Shown here one piece after another: positions 40,101 to 49,644 of a stretch of DNA of 51,902 bases. How positions within the stretch are numbered: the first letter of the stretch is position 1; every line of letters begins with the position of its first letter. Below the pieces are notes generated by a model. That model was not told where the DNA came from, made no database searches, and worked only from the letters and a program-made list of their open reading frames with translations. Origin of the DNA: Trichomonas tenax (Eukaryota; Parabasalia; Trichomonadida; Trichomonadidae); NCBI GenBank assembly GCA_023091735.1, contig JALKBU010000280.1, forward strand, positions 1-51,902, given 5' to 3'. The position numbers and the translations under genes were made by a program.

Positions 40101-42269
40101 TCTGCAATTTCTTCAACTACTGTTCCACACATCCACTCCACCGCTCTCGCTGTTGTCGAGGAACTCGCAAGAGTTAAGCCAGAGGAAGTTGCCAAGCATG
40201 CAAAGACACTCTTCAGCGCAATGAGCACAGAAACACTCTTCTCAGATGATGTTGCAAACCTCACAAGAATCAACCAGCTCCTCTCTAGCGTTCTTCCAAT
40301 CCTTGAACGTGCCAACACAATCATGGAGCTCTTGAACTTCTTCTCAGAGAACATTGACAGATTCTCAATGGACAGAGCATCAAAGATCATGATACATTCC
40401 ATTGGTTGCCTCAACAGCGAGTCATACAGAGTTTTCGACTCTCTCCTTAAGCACGACAAAGTCGATTTTGCTCTCATGTTGACTGATCAGATGAAGGCAG
40501 AGACATTAATGTCAAGCATCATCAGACTCACAGAGCTCACAGAAGCCAACGAGCAGTATGTTGCATTCATCAAGCAGATCCAGTTCCCATCTCTTCCAAC
40601 GCCAATGATCAGATTCTTCATGGTCCTCCAGAAGAAGCTCGACGAGGAAGCATTCTCAGAGTTTGTTTCCGAAGTTTGCGACTCATGGGCACTTCCAGAC
40701 TTCATCAGCTTCTGCGAAGAGGCCGTCGCAAAGCCACCGCTCACAACACTCATCCAGAGGCTCACAATGACTCGCATCGAAGAAGAGCCATCATCAATCT
40801 ACGCAAACCTTCTCAAGCCATTGCAAAGCCTCATCGAGCATTGCACAGAGCTTCAGTCCACCCTCAACACTCTCAAGCAAATCACACCTCTTCTTGAGGA
40901 AGAGCACGCTCACAACGTTTCGACAATCATCACAAAGACTCTCGAGACAGTTTCCAACAACGATGTCCTTCCAAGTGTTTCACTCACAGCCCTTTCGTTC
41001 TGTGCTTATGCCGTCGAGCACTTCAAGATGTCTATCTTGGAGGTTTATCCCCCTGTTTTGGACTTCGCTGCTGACTTCTTGTACTTAGTTGTCGAGAACG
41101 AAGCACAAGATGCTCTTGCTACAACAGTTGGCGCTGTCTGCTTGTTGCTCTCTGCTTCCCCAGAGTTCGCTGCAGACAAGCTCGTCAAGATCATCCCGCC
41201 ACTCCTCTCCCGCGTTGTTCTTTCCACAGAGAAGCTTTACGAACTTGTCATCAAGAACCTCGGTGGCTTAGTTACAGCATTGACACTCGACCAAGTTCTT
41301 CCATCATTCGTCGCTACTCTTGAAGTTAAGACACCCGCGCCAGAGTCTCTCATCGCGATGTTCGAGTTGATGAGCGAGTCTCTCAAGCACTCCGATGTCC
41401 ACATGGTCAGGAGACTCCAGGCAACACTCCTCAAGTTCTTCCTCCTTGCATTCACAATCAGGTTCGGCGAACGCGACGACAACTCTTCATTCCAGGATTC
41501 TGCAGCAGCAGCATTCGGCGAATATTCAAATAGACTCAACGAGCAGTTGTTCGCTATTTCGTTCTCCACAATTCTCCAGTACATGCTCACATTGTCCGAC
41601 CGCAAGCAGAAGGATTATGTTGTTGGCAGAGTCTTCTTCGCCAGAGTTATTCTTGCCATCGTCGACACACTTAAGGAGGTCTTCGCAAAGTTCTACTCCA
41701 GCTTCCTCGACTCATTCGTCCAGTTCGTTCTCGAAACAGACGATGGCGTCGCCGAGCAGAGAGATGTCACACTCCAGGTTATGCAGGTAATCACAAAGAT
41801 CTGCGATTATGCAGACCAAGTCTTCCTTGAGTCACGCTTCACAAAGATTCTCGAGGCGATCAAGATGCACCTTGTCTTCTTCGACGGAGAAAAGAAGCAT
41901 GACACAACAGTCGATGGCGCAGAGGACGATGAGGATAACTACGAATATAAGGTCACAGTTGTCGGCACAGCCTTCGCTGCACTCATGGGTGCTGCAAAGA
42001 CCAACACAACACAGATGATGAACGTTTTGTTGGAGCTTATCAGACACCAAAACCCAACAGTTTCCATCAATATGTTCAACGTTCTCCTCATTTGCAACGA
42101 CAGCGTCAGAGATATCTTTGCTTCAGTCGTTTCATCTGCTCTTCCAGTTATGAACGAACTTCTCGAATCTCCAGATGCAGACGTTCAGGCTGCAGCTAGA
42201 ACAACAATATTCCAACTCTCAAGGACAAACGAGTCCATCAGGAAATTCTTTGATATGGCTGAACAATAA
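37158..42269 (+). CDS. UTP10: U3 snoRNP HEAT-repeat protein UTP10/HEATR1
   Basis: A 1703-residue protein, close to the size of yeast Utp10. The N-terminus matches the family: SLIFEPTVAAS, then VGYAGFTELLQVDHR, then KSIFDP and a helical block NRLNPDILLFITLPYCETPLF that corresponds to the conserved LPYHET-type segment. The whole protein is alpha-helical HEAT repeat, with a short tandem ADPEQA duplication near residues 436-455. The C-terminal region (about 1385-1560), with FGEYSNRLNEQLF, corresponds to the BP28CT domain. An acidic loop, DGAEDDEDNYE, follows near 1585. The protein is part of the t-UTP subcomplex of the SSU processome, needed for rRNA transcription and 18S pre-rRNA processing in the nucleolus. 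The stop is followed by A (TAAA). TCAAAAAG sits immediately before the ATG. Confidence 0.88.
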   Translation: MASALDRNLIDLRSRARDMSGQKKAKVSLIFEPTVAASTSSGTFYQVGYAGFTELLQVDHRIKKFEKSIFDPTLTDVDPLFLTADEYNPLREKIKKLLFFLSNYCMDVATVKILEYLIQQFAINRLNPDILLFITLPYCETPLFVRVIQTIPFKAIPKTFDFLDSFRFIGATKKPIDRKTLISWIFSKPQILSWIIGMTPNVGKYHPDGVYSSFMGVLLSEIALKSQNEVINENIVNAASEALDDPSGYLTPQYLMAILSMNESKELSILPKFTKKISNNAEAVFSKHFEQMFAITVALFQKSVPIHAKEGFIHAVASRISTVKDFIRNTDTTVMAKSFSNLIVKKSKNEALVKSAIAILETSFFESVAKEFLLGFVQNFPGGEYAEMLVQKLANDYPEVLTEEVNQALKAAGISIRLSAHTRQSIIDSLTESSKAAAVFADPEQAAAVLADPEQAIVCLQSAEAANSTEVVEPLIKFYRGNFPERVLQYICEHLFLSGTDFSTALIQNVAKYSSEIAPYLSGIKAKSNKAIIEFLVSKADELPNFKALPLAAAKALHAKTPENVTDLIKFLLQRKLNYEVVREQEKQIYDADLDFVAKNAENQAAFILAAVHKIADDNALSAESLLALFSFPDFRCLLPIVVKLTSKNLLTTMTSVFHIAGQNDNNARVNTLTLIAIVLPMANPYDIISTLFCALLNPAYTARAIELIRGLPLKEANIKDVVPHINKQAALFGKDERTTREVFIKSASNPKTRDFYNHCWEHIHDAATALDFFNLTHDEGAISAIKNLEKDSKVVELFDAYISIFPENEDAKEWALNTLNSGIIRAAMPYLNETKLNKALPFVCAYPQYYAIAFSRFFKANNIPTKDIEREITKGQTSAIKESKTDIPPVVFQNKNFAGLMKSLSARIVISPCTILLENIAGKQDVEGIVDLVPSIVSLFDMPENSRVIPLIFNCLLLALKKDEDKKSTDIMIENFPKIISAISSTTVPHIHSTALAVVEELARVKPEEVAKHAKTLFSAMSTETLFSDDVANLTRINQLLSSVLPILERANTIMELLNFFSENIDRFSMDRASKIMIHSIGCLNSESYRVFDSLLKHDKVDFALMLTDQMKAETLMSSIIRLTELTEANEQYVAFIKQIQFPSLPTPMIRFFMVLQKKLDEEAFSEFVSEVCDSWALPDFISFCEEAVAKPPLTTLIQRLTMTRIEEEPSSIYANLLKPLQSLIEHCTELQSTLNTLKQITPLLEEEHAHNVSTIITKTLETVSNNDVLPSVSLTALSFCAYAVEHFKMSILEVYPPVLDFAADFLYLVVENEAQDALATTVGAVCLLLSASPEFAADKLVKIIPPLLSRVVLSTEKLYELVIKNLGGLVTALTLDQVLPSFVATLEVKTPAPESLIAMFELMSESLKHSDVHMVRRLQATLLKFFLLAFTIRFGERDDNSSFQDSAAAAFGEYSNRLNEQLFAISFSTILQYMLTLSDRKQKDYVVGRVFFARVILAIVDTLKEVFAKFYSSFLDSFVQFVLETDDGVAEQRDVTLQVMQVITKICDYADQVFLESRFTKILEAIKMHLVFFDGEKKHDTTVDGAEDDEDNYEYKVTVVGTAFAALMGAAKTNTTQMMNVLLELIRHQNPTVSINMFNVLLICNDSVRDIFASVVSSALPVMNELLESPDADVQAAARTTIFQLSRTNESIRKFFDMAEQ

Positions 42270-42328
42270 AAAAACTATATTTTTTTAAAAATAACTAACA
42301 AAAAATTTTTAAACAAAAATAATGAAGA

Positions 42329-45083
42329 TTAAGTAATCTTAATTGTAGAAACTGTTCCATTGGAATATCCAATAGAAAGAGATTGTTCAGATGGATGGAA
42401 AGCTGCGCTCACAGCAGACTCTGATCTGATGTTTGGTGATAAAATAGACGAAAGAGGATAACAGTGTCTATTTTCATCATAAAGCAACAAACCATTACCA
42501 TTCATCAATGCCAATGGGTTCCAATCGCACATCCAGACATTGCTGACATCGCTTGTGTTGAGAATCTGAACAATTTGAGGAGATCTAAAATCGATTCTGC
42601 ATATTCCGTCATCTTCCATCATGATAGTGTATTCTTTATCTTTTTGCTTTGATTGAACAATCTTCATTGGCGGCGCTGGAGTATCTGCAGAAAGGACAGC
42701 GCTTGACTCTCTCAGATCGACAATCTTGAAGTCAGAACACCCAACAGCAAGAGTTTTATGAGAGAAAGAAAGTTCGTGAATGCAATTAATCTTTTCATCT
42801 AATATCTTGAGTGGTGCTAAATATGCACAAACATCGAGTTTCCACGGCTGTATTATGCCACTATCGATGCTGGAATAAAGAGAATATTCAATGTATGAAT
42901 ACTCATAAACATGAAAATTCTTGGCGCCAGAATCAGCCGCGATTAATGAGAAAGCATCGATAATGAAAGGAGTAGGTGTGTTTAATTCACCTACTAAAGC
43001 AACTTCACCGGATGACGTTAAAAGAAGTGCTGATTGTTCATTCATGGTGAACATCTTTAATATCTTGTGTCGACGCGTTGCAGCGCTGAAATACAGGTTT
43101 GCTGGATGATTCCATTCGACATTGTGGGTGCTGATGTTTCTTATCACAACATTGCAGTATTCATCAGCGAACGCTAAATGTGTTCCATCAAGGAAAATTT
43201 GATCAGCAGGCGATAAACGATTTTCGTGCTTGAAAATATCCGATTCCTAAAAACAAAGCTCTCCTTGTGTATTAACAGAACAGAATATCGTTGGCGGCGG
43301 TGCTGGTGGTATAAACGATGTCGTGTTGAATCCATATTTCTCGAATTGTTCAAATTTAACATTCAAAAAGTCTGAAATTGATCCATTTAACAATGATGTC
43401 AAAAGTCCATTTGCAGACAAAGGACAATTACCAGAGATTGCTTTGAGAACTGATGTTGCTAAATCAGCGATTTCCTGATTTGGATATTTAGTGAGAATTG
43501 TCATTAATAAACAAAGGCCATTGTACGAATCAATATATTCAGTCTCGAAAATTGCACTATTTTCTAATAATTTCTGCGCAAATATAACAAGTTGCATTCT
43601 AACGAGCATTGATGGATCGCGTGTGTATTTCTGTGTTAAATCATTAATAAGCGAAGAAACACTTTTTGCAGTCTCACGTTCAAAATCAACCATCGAAGAA
43701 ACGACAGAAAGTGCAGCCGCCCTTATTTCTGCTTGAGGAGCGACTTTTGCTGCTTCTAATGCTGGCAGAAGATTAAACTCCTCAGCGAGTCCAACAGGAT
43801 CAGGAACAACTGCCAAAAATTGCGACAAATACAAAAGTGCCCAATATGCATTTGTAAGAGAAGGACCAGAAACTGAATTGATAACGCAAGTGAATACTTC
43901 TGGTTCTACTTCATTTGCGTTATCTCCATATCCTAGAAGCATTCCTACAGTCATCAAAACTAATATCAGCAATAGATAGCGGCTGTCTGTTGTCTGGGAT
44001 GACATTGCAATCAATCTATTTCTAACAGGAAGAGCCGAGCAAGTGAATGATCGCAAGATAATATCACTGTTCAATGAATAGCATTTCATCTTAATGGCAC
44101 AATAAGCAACAGGAAGAAGCATCTCATTTATTTCATTATAAGGGAGACTCATAATGATAGGCATCATTCCATAACATATTGCTGCACGAATTGATTTCTC
44201 TCAGATATCAATAAACTTGCAGACAGCATAAATAGCTCTCTGCTGCAGTGATGCTTCTGATAATATAAGAGGCATAAGTGAAAACTCGCTGGGGACATTA
44301 TCATATATCTTCAATTTCAAAATGTTTTCGATTGCTGACAAAGCATCAACCAAAAATGATGAAAAATCATTTGTTATCGTTGCATTTGAAACTGTTGCGT
44401 TGTTCTCCATCAGATGGGAGACCTATTTTATGTTGAACTTTCTCCAATGGTCCACAAGAGAAGAATGCAAATCGATCTTGTTTAGAATTCGGATCTGCAA
44501 AATCTCTAAAAAGCAATCCTGAGTAGTCAGCGTCGAAAACAAAGCATGATGGAGTGGATACTGAATCGAGAAGCTGTTTTCCGGTTAGAATTTCGCATCC
44601 AAGAGAATAATCTGGAATTAAAGTGATTCCTTCATAAGATATCGGTTTTGGGGAACCGTGGCCGATGTAAAGAAACAGGTAACGTTTGTTTCGCGGAATA
44701 TTGCTTAGTTCTTTGATTTGATTGAGAATTCTTGCGGGTGAAGGATCTGACAATTTAACGACGGTGTTTTGTGTAAAGCGAAGGATGTTGTGACAAATTT
44801 GATACGAAACTATATCAGAAATTGAAGCTGGATCTTTATTTTTCATATCATTCCAGCAATAGTGCTTAGATGAGAGCTATAAACCGGACAAACGCATATT
44901 AGACTCCAAGTTGTACAAAGAAACAGCGACAATTTCAACCGAAGTGTATGATTTGAAAGCATTTGAATCAAAAATTTCGGGTGTGACCGCAACTAATAAT
45001 TTCAGTTCATGTCTCCAAAGATTAAATGAACTGTGGAGTGTGCTACCAAAAGATTGCTCTTTTGGTTCGCTTTTAACATTCAT
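42329..45083 (-). pseudogene. RPTOR: Raptor (TORC1 subunit) pseudogene: three in-frame stops and a frameshift
   Basis: The span would encode about 918 residues from the ATG at 45083. The N-terminal RNC (caspase-like) domain is clear: YLFLYIGHGSPKP, then TPSCFVFDADYSG and FAFFSCGP, then KIGLPSD. The armadillo region follows with IRAAALSVVSSMV and LVRMQLVIFAQKL, then PPAPPPTIF, and a WD40 C-terminus ending FHPSEQSLSIGYSNGTV. Reading is interrupted by TAG at 44877-44879, a one-base shift near 44406 (GG where one G would keep frame), TGA at 44201-44203 and TAG at 43247-43249. On both sides of each lesion the homologous protein continues without loss, so nothing but the lesions is broken. No trichomonad-type intron boundary (GTATGT...ACTAAC...AG) spans them. 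Raptor recruits substrates to TOR kinase. This copy is probably inactive and fairly young; a functional paralogue elsewhere is likely. Confidence 0.82.
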
Positions 45084-46056
45084 TTATAATCTTTGTAAAA
45101 AAATGATATTAAAATCATTCTCGGGAATTTATTCATTCAGTCAACTTCTCTCTGTGAAGATATATATAATTTTCACTGACACAAATAGAATCACCACAAC
45201 AGGTACTACATATTGAACATGAAGGCAGATCAAGATAACACAACAAATTAAATAGATTTTGTTGATTTAAATAATGATATTTAGATAAATAAACATTTAT
45301 CAGTATTATCAGTAGCATATTATATTGTACCACTTTAGAGTTTTTTGATGTTTGAATATTATACAATTATTCTGAGTTATCGCATTTATAATATTGTATT
45401 TAAATTACAGCAAAGGGTTAAACATAATCTTGTAATATCAATGCATGATATTGATGTTTAATTATTGATTCATTTGGATTCCAAGAAAAATCAGCGTACA
45501 AAGGAAAATATACCACATTGCCAAAGCCAGAGTAGCTCAATGTCTCTGGTTCATGTTATTGAGTCAATTTTGAGTCCCTGAAAAAATTAGCATAAATTAA
45601 ATACTTTACAAAACGATACATAAAATACATTTGGAGGTAGAGAAAGTTCATCCTTGATGATGTTCTGACCATCCTCGTCCCTTCCATAATCACACACTCT
45701 GCTTTCTGTCCTACAGCAAAGAACTCTCCCGTTTCTCTTCTCGTTTTTCAACGAAAGAAATAATTTCATCACCCAAAAAGTACCATCAAAACAGCTGATT
45801 TTCTAGCCTCTTACTGTATATCGAATGGAGAATTGAAATATCACTCCTTATCCTTGCTTTTCTCGTCTAATAAATACTTTTTTTGTAAAGTATTCAATTC
45901 TTGGATGCACACAAAATTGACATTTCAAGAATTCAGCTTTTTGACACCATACAAATAAAAAATTAAATATATATAATATCGCTAATGAGGCAGTGAGAAA
46001 ACAACAAAGTTTTATGCGATAATCGAAAGTGAAATGGTTGTAAAATTTTACAAAAA
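45084..46056. other. Intergenic between raptor pseudogene and EF-hand gene
   Basis: About 970 bp, mostly AT-rich. A less AT-rich patch at 45620-45780 holds a 60-codon frame on the minus strand starting at the ATG at 45769. It has no recognisable family and is left uncalled. A short stem CCAGAG/CTCTGG lies near 45527-45550 and is not a tRNA. Confidence 0.55.
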
Positions 46057-46629
46057 ATGGGCGCAGCCGATTCTATCCCGAAGCCAACAAAGGAGGAAGT
46101 CCAGGAGCTCGAAAAGACAACACACTTCAACGCCGTCGAGATCAACAAGCTCTACGATGCCTTCCTGAAGATCTCTGGCACACCAAAGAGCCAGGACGGA
46201 AAGATCCAGCCACAGGAATTCTTCGACTCACTCGCGATCACAAACGAGGAGTACGGCCTCAAGGTCTTCGAGTCATTCGACTCCTCAAAGGACGGAGACT
46301 TGTCATTCGTGGAATATGTCAAGGGCATCTCCCAGCTCTGCGAGCGCGCTACAACAGAGGAGAAGTCCAAGTTCTGCTTCAACCTCTTCGACGCCAACAA
46401 GTCAGGAGAAATCTCAAAGCCAGAATTCATCTCCATCATCGAGGCTTCTCTTGGTGAGATGGAAGGATCTAGCCCAGAACTCGCACGCAACATTGCTGTA
46501 CAATTGTTCGGCGAGATCGACCATTCCCATGATGGCAATATTACTTATTTAGAGTTCTTCAAGGCTTGCCAGAAGAACAACAACATCGTTAACTGCGTCA
46601 ACGTCCATGTTGAACATCTCTTCAAATAA
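46057..46629 (+). CDS. EF-hand calcium sensor, calcineurin B/NCS-like, N-myristoylation signal
   Basis: A 190-residue protein starting MGAADS, with Gly2 and Ser6 as in an N-myristoylation signal. It has four EF-hand positions. The first (about residue 44) is degenerate with the loop SQDGKIQPQEF. Three canonical 12-residue loops begin at Asp75 (DSSKDGDLSFVE), Asp112 (DANKSGEISKPE) and Asp155 (DHSHDGNITYLE). Size, myristoylation signal and the pattern of a weak EF1 with sound EF2-4 fit calcineurin B, CBL or neuronal-calcium-sensor proteins. It would bind calcium and regulate a phosphatase or kinase at membranes. Codon bias is strong (CTC, ATC, AAG), suggesting good expression. The stop is TAAA. 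Confidence 0.9.
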   Translation: MGAADSIPKPTKEEVQELEKTTHFNAVEINKLYDAFLKISGTPKSQDGKIQPQEFFDSLAITNEEYGLKVFESFDSSKDGDLSFVEYVKGISQLCERATTEEKSKFCFNLFDANKSGEISKPEFISIIEASLGEMEGSSPELARNIAVQLFGEIDHSHDGNITYLEFFKACQKNNNIVNCVNVHVEHLFK

Positions 46630-47779
46630 AATCGATTCTTTTTTATAAATATAACATTTTATTAAAATCCGACAATTTCCGACACATAATTCAAATCTGA
46701 CACATCATTATTTTGTCAAGAGGTCATTCCACTCCCAAAAAATGATATTTTTAAAATTTTATTAAGCAATATAGATTCTCTACTGAGAGTACTATCTAAT
46801 GGAAGAATAAAAAATGGGTCAAATTTTCAATTTTTGAATCTGACAGCCAAAAATACGTTATTTTAATTTTTTCATGTTGCTGAGCCATGTCAAGACCTCA
46901 ATCAAGATCGACTCTTGATGGTTTCGGTACTGATTGTTGTTGTGACATCAATCGTTTTCAGTTTTTATGAAAAATGCGCTTTTTCCCAACTTGTTTAGTT
47001 ATTTATCCAATGTAGCTAAACTTTAACACCAAATGTATCCGATGCAACTAAAAAAGTTTACATGTACATCAAACTCAAACAATTTTGCATACTTTTAGTT
47101 CAATCATAATTTTTTTTCCTCAACAATCTTATCAATGATAAAGCTTTATCACGTTTATTTGTATACTTTACTAATTAGCATTATTGTACTTTGCAAAAGA
47201 ACTTTTTATTCAAGAACAATTTTTGAATCAGAATATATAATTGTAGAAAATGTTAAAATAGAAAATGACGTATTAATAGCTTGCTTTGCAAAATTCGGAT
47301 ACGATGAAATATGTGATAGTTTTTCAATAAATAATTCGAGAAAAACTAAAAGTTCGTAATTTTGAAATCTGGTGAACTAGCAAATGAAGCTTAGTGGTAG
47401 AGGTTATTATATTGTTAATATTTACCCTTCAGTACAGTAATATTTATTTTGAATTTCAAAATATTGTTTCTTTTGGGATTTTGAAAGTAATATGTGGAAT
47501 ACACTGACATTAAATATAAGATGAGCATGTAATAAATATAAAAATTTGAGAATTATTTTTCATATTTTTGGAATTTTGAAATTGTTAGCTGAAAGTTAAG
47601 GGCTATAAAGGACTTGATGTATATAAGTGAGTGGCAAAAAAGGGGATCATAGGATTAAGTAGGTATGAAATTAGGGTGTGGAGTGACTTTTTTGTCATGC
47701 AACTTTAAATTTGACAAATAAAGATAAATATGTCATGTAAATATGAAGAAATTTGAGCAAACTGGTTCAATAATTAAAA
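46630..47779. other. Intergenic, AT-rich
   Basis: About 1.15 kb. A 74-codon frame at 47135-47359 (+) begins with a hydrophobic segment (YTLLISIIVLC) but has AT-type codon use and no family; it is not called. No other element is seen. Confidence 0.6.
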
Positions 47780-48145
47780 ATGGAATTGCAGAAACAAGAA
47801 GCTGGCGAAATCGAACAATTCTTGAAAAACATTCAAGAGTATCCATCTCCAATTCCAGATAGTGTTATTAAACATATTTGCGCTGAATCAGGCCTAAATA
47901 CTACGGATGCAAGAGTTACAACGACAATGAGCATTGTTTGTCAGAAATTCATATCAGAAGTCGTCGGAAATTGCGCAGAATTTGCTAAAAACAGAGTTAA
48001 ACAAGATAATCCAGCTCAATTAGGCAAACTCGATCTTCAAGTTTCAGATTTGAAATCTGCACTGGCATTAGCTGGTGTTCATGTAAACCGCCCAGAATTT
48101 CTTGTTTCTTTACCACAATATATTCAACAAGATCAGGGTCCATAA
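47780..48145 (+). CDS. TAF10: TFIID subunit TAF10
   Basis: A 121-residue protein that covers the conserved TAF10 core. FLKNIQEYPSPIPDSVIKHI begins the histone-fold and aligns with the family's 'L-x-x-Y-x-P-x-IP-D-x-V' signature. It is followed by ESGLNTTDARV, then CQKFISEVVGNCAEFAKNR, and a third helix LQVSDLKSALALAGVHVNRPEF that ends with the family's '[IV]-x-[VI]-x-[KR]-P-x-[FY]' element. TAF10 is a histone-fold subunit of TFIID (and of SAGA in some eukaryotes) that pairs with TAF3/TAF8 or SPT7. The normal long N-terminal extension is missing and the loop between helices is short. The TCA 11 nt before the ATG may mark the start site. The minus-strand neighbour is convergent, 197 bp away. 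Confidence 0.88.
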   Translation: MELQKQEAGEIEQFLKNIQEYPSPIPDSVIKHICAESGLNTTDARVTTTMSIVCQKFISEVVGNCAEFAKNRVKQDNPAQLGKLDLQVSDLKSALALAGVHVNRPEFLVSLPQYIQQDQGP

Positions 48146-48342
48146 TAATTAATTTGTTTCAATCTATAATATTTGTATTGTTAACATATTACTGCTTTGC
48201 TTTTAACATATACACTTGTAATTATTAAAAAGGTATTTTAAATATATTTCATCAAAATGTTTTCTGAAGAAAAAGGATGAATTAATATAAAGAATGATTT
48301 AAATACGAAAGAGTGGAAGAAAGTTAATGCTTTAAAATAAAT

Positions 48343-49644
48343 TTAGCTGTTTCTGAGGAGCATAATCTGTGTTGTCCTCAAAGCTTGCGATACAATAGCC
48401 TGGTTCTTGCTAGTCAAAAGATCCATGATCATTTCCTTTGCATGAATTTCCTCAAGTTTAACTCTACCAAGTGGGTGTCTGCTAACATACTCACCAAGAT
48501 CATGGCAAGCAACTGTAACTGTCTCTTCATCATCAGACTTAAGAAGATCACGGAGAGCAATAAGGATAGCATAGTTGTTCTCACCAAATCTCTCAACATT
48601 AGCCTTCCAGAACAGCTCTGATGAGTGTGAGAGTGTGTTCTTCAGCTTGCCGCTCTTGACTTCGCGGACATACTTATCCCAAAGAGAGATATGCTTAAGG
48701 GCCTGTGCCATATCATCGGCGACCTTAACAATCTCCTTTGTGAGCTCAGTATCGACGTAGTGCTTTGTTTGAAGATTACGAACAAGGCGGAGAATATCAT
48801 AGTCATAAGAATGCTCGATGAAAACAATAGATGGGTTGAGCTGTCCGATGATGAAGATAAGAAGGCGGACAAGCTCTTCACGCTCTGGCTGGACTGTAGC
48901 AAGAAGCTTTGTTAAGATTGGAACAAATTCGCCCTCAGCGAGCTGTGCGCATCCCTCTGGAGAGAATGAAAGACCCCAGACGCAGAAGAGTATGTGATAA
49001 AGCGTATCTGTGTTGTTGTTCTTCTGTGATTGTTGAAGGAGATCAAGAAGAAGCTTAAGACCGTTCTCAGAAATGAATGTGGAACGGAACTCCTCAGAGC
49101 GGAGAGCACGCTTGAGGCCTTCAAGAGCAATTATTGCTTCGTTTAATTTGGATGAAAGGAGGGCGAGGGCTGTGCGTGTGAATGTCTTGAATGCGTCTTC
49201 AGAAGCACCGCTATTGCGTTCAGAAATAGCTGTACCGAGAAGAAGTAATGTTGTACGGACTAAAAATGCTTGGTTGAGATGTTCACGAGTGTGAGAGATG
49301 AGAATTCTTGTGCATCCCTCAGCGAGCTTCTGGCCCTGCTCCATGAGAGCTGCGATAGTTGCGTTGAAGTCGAGATCGAGTAATCTATCGATGAAAGCGC
49401 AGAGAAGATTTAATGGAGCTGGGTCTGAGCGGTTAGAAAGAAGCTTGACGAAGATTTCTACGTGCTTTTTATTTTTAGTGAATTCCGCGAGTTGATTTTC
49501 TGGAGATTGCTGAAAGAGTAAGCTGAATGCTTTGCAGTCATCTGTATTTTCGGATTCTAGGGAGAGAGTTGCTGGGTTTCCATCCCTGAAAATGGCCTCA
49601 CGCTGGTCAAGGCGAACGAATAATGGGTGCTTAGTCCTTTGCAT
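48343..49644 (-). CDS. VMA13: V-type proton ATPase subunit H
   Basis: A 433-residue protein from the ATG at 49644. The frame is open a further 24 codons to a TTG, but no ATG is present there. It is an armadillo-type helical protein. The C-terminal half carries the diagnostic subunit H block: LWDKYVREVKSGKL, then LFWKANVERFGENNYAILIALRDLLKS, then VACHDLGEYVSRHPLGR and a last helix RTTQIMLL. Yeast Vma13 is about 480 residues, so the N-terminus is slightly short. Subunit H links the V1 and Vo sectors and couples or silences ATP hydrolysis in the proton pump that acidifies vacuoles, lysosomes and the secretory pathway. Codons are biased to those of well-expressed genes. Confidence 0.93.
   Translation of the reverse strand: MQRTKHPLFVRLDQREAIFRDGNPATLSLESENTDDCKAFSLLFQQSPENQLAEFTKNKKHVEIFVKLLSNRSDPAPLNLLCAFIDRLLDLDFNATIAALMEQGQKLAEGCTRILISHTREHLNQAFLVRTTLLLLGTAISERNSGASEDAFKTFTRTALALLSSKLNEAIIALEGLKRALRSEEFRSTFISENGLKLLLDLLQQSQKNNNTDTLYHILFCVWGLSFSPEGCAQLAEGEFVPILTKLLATVQPEREELVRLLIFIIGQLNPSIVFIEHSYDYDILRLVRNLQTKHYVDTELTKEIVKVADDMAQALKHISLWDKYVREVKSGKLKNTLSHSSELFWKANVERFGENNYAILIALRDLLKSDDEETVTVACHDLGEYVSRHPLGRVKLEEIHAKEMIMDLLTSKNQAIVSQALRTTQIMLLRNS

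Noticed and set aside
42329..45083. Raptor stops explained by introns or programmed recoding
   Set aside because: No GTATGT...ACTAAC...AG intron signal is seen at any lesion, and both TAG and TGA occur; pseudogene or sequence error is simpler.
45520..45560. Possible tRNA-like A-box with CCAGAG/CTCTGG stem
   Set aside because: The A- and B-box-like words are only about 12 nt apart and no cloverleaf can be drawn.
45587..45769. 60-codon minus-strand ORF in a slightly GC-richer patch
   Set aside because: No family, no clear promoter and an AT-type C-terminus; left as a note in the intergenic entry.
47135..47359. 74-codon plus-strand ORF with a hydrophobic start
   Set aside because: Codon use matches intergenic DNA and no family is recognised; too weak to call.
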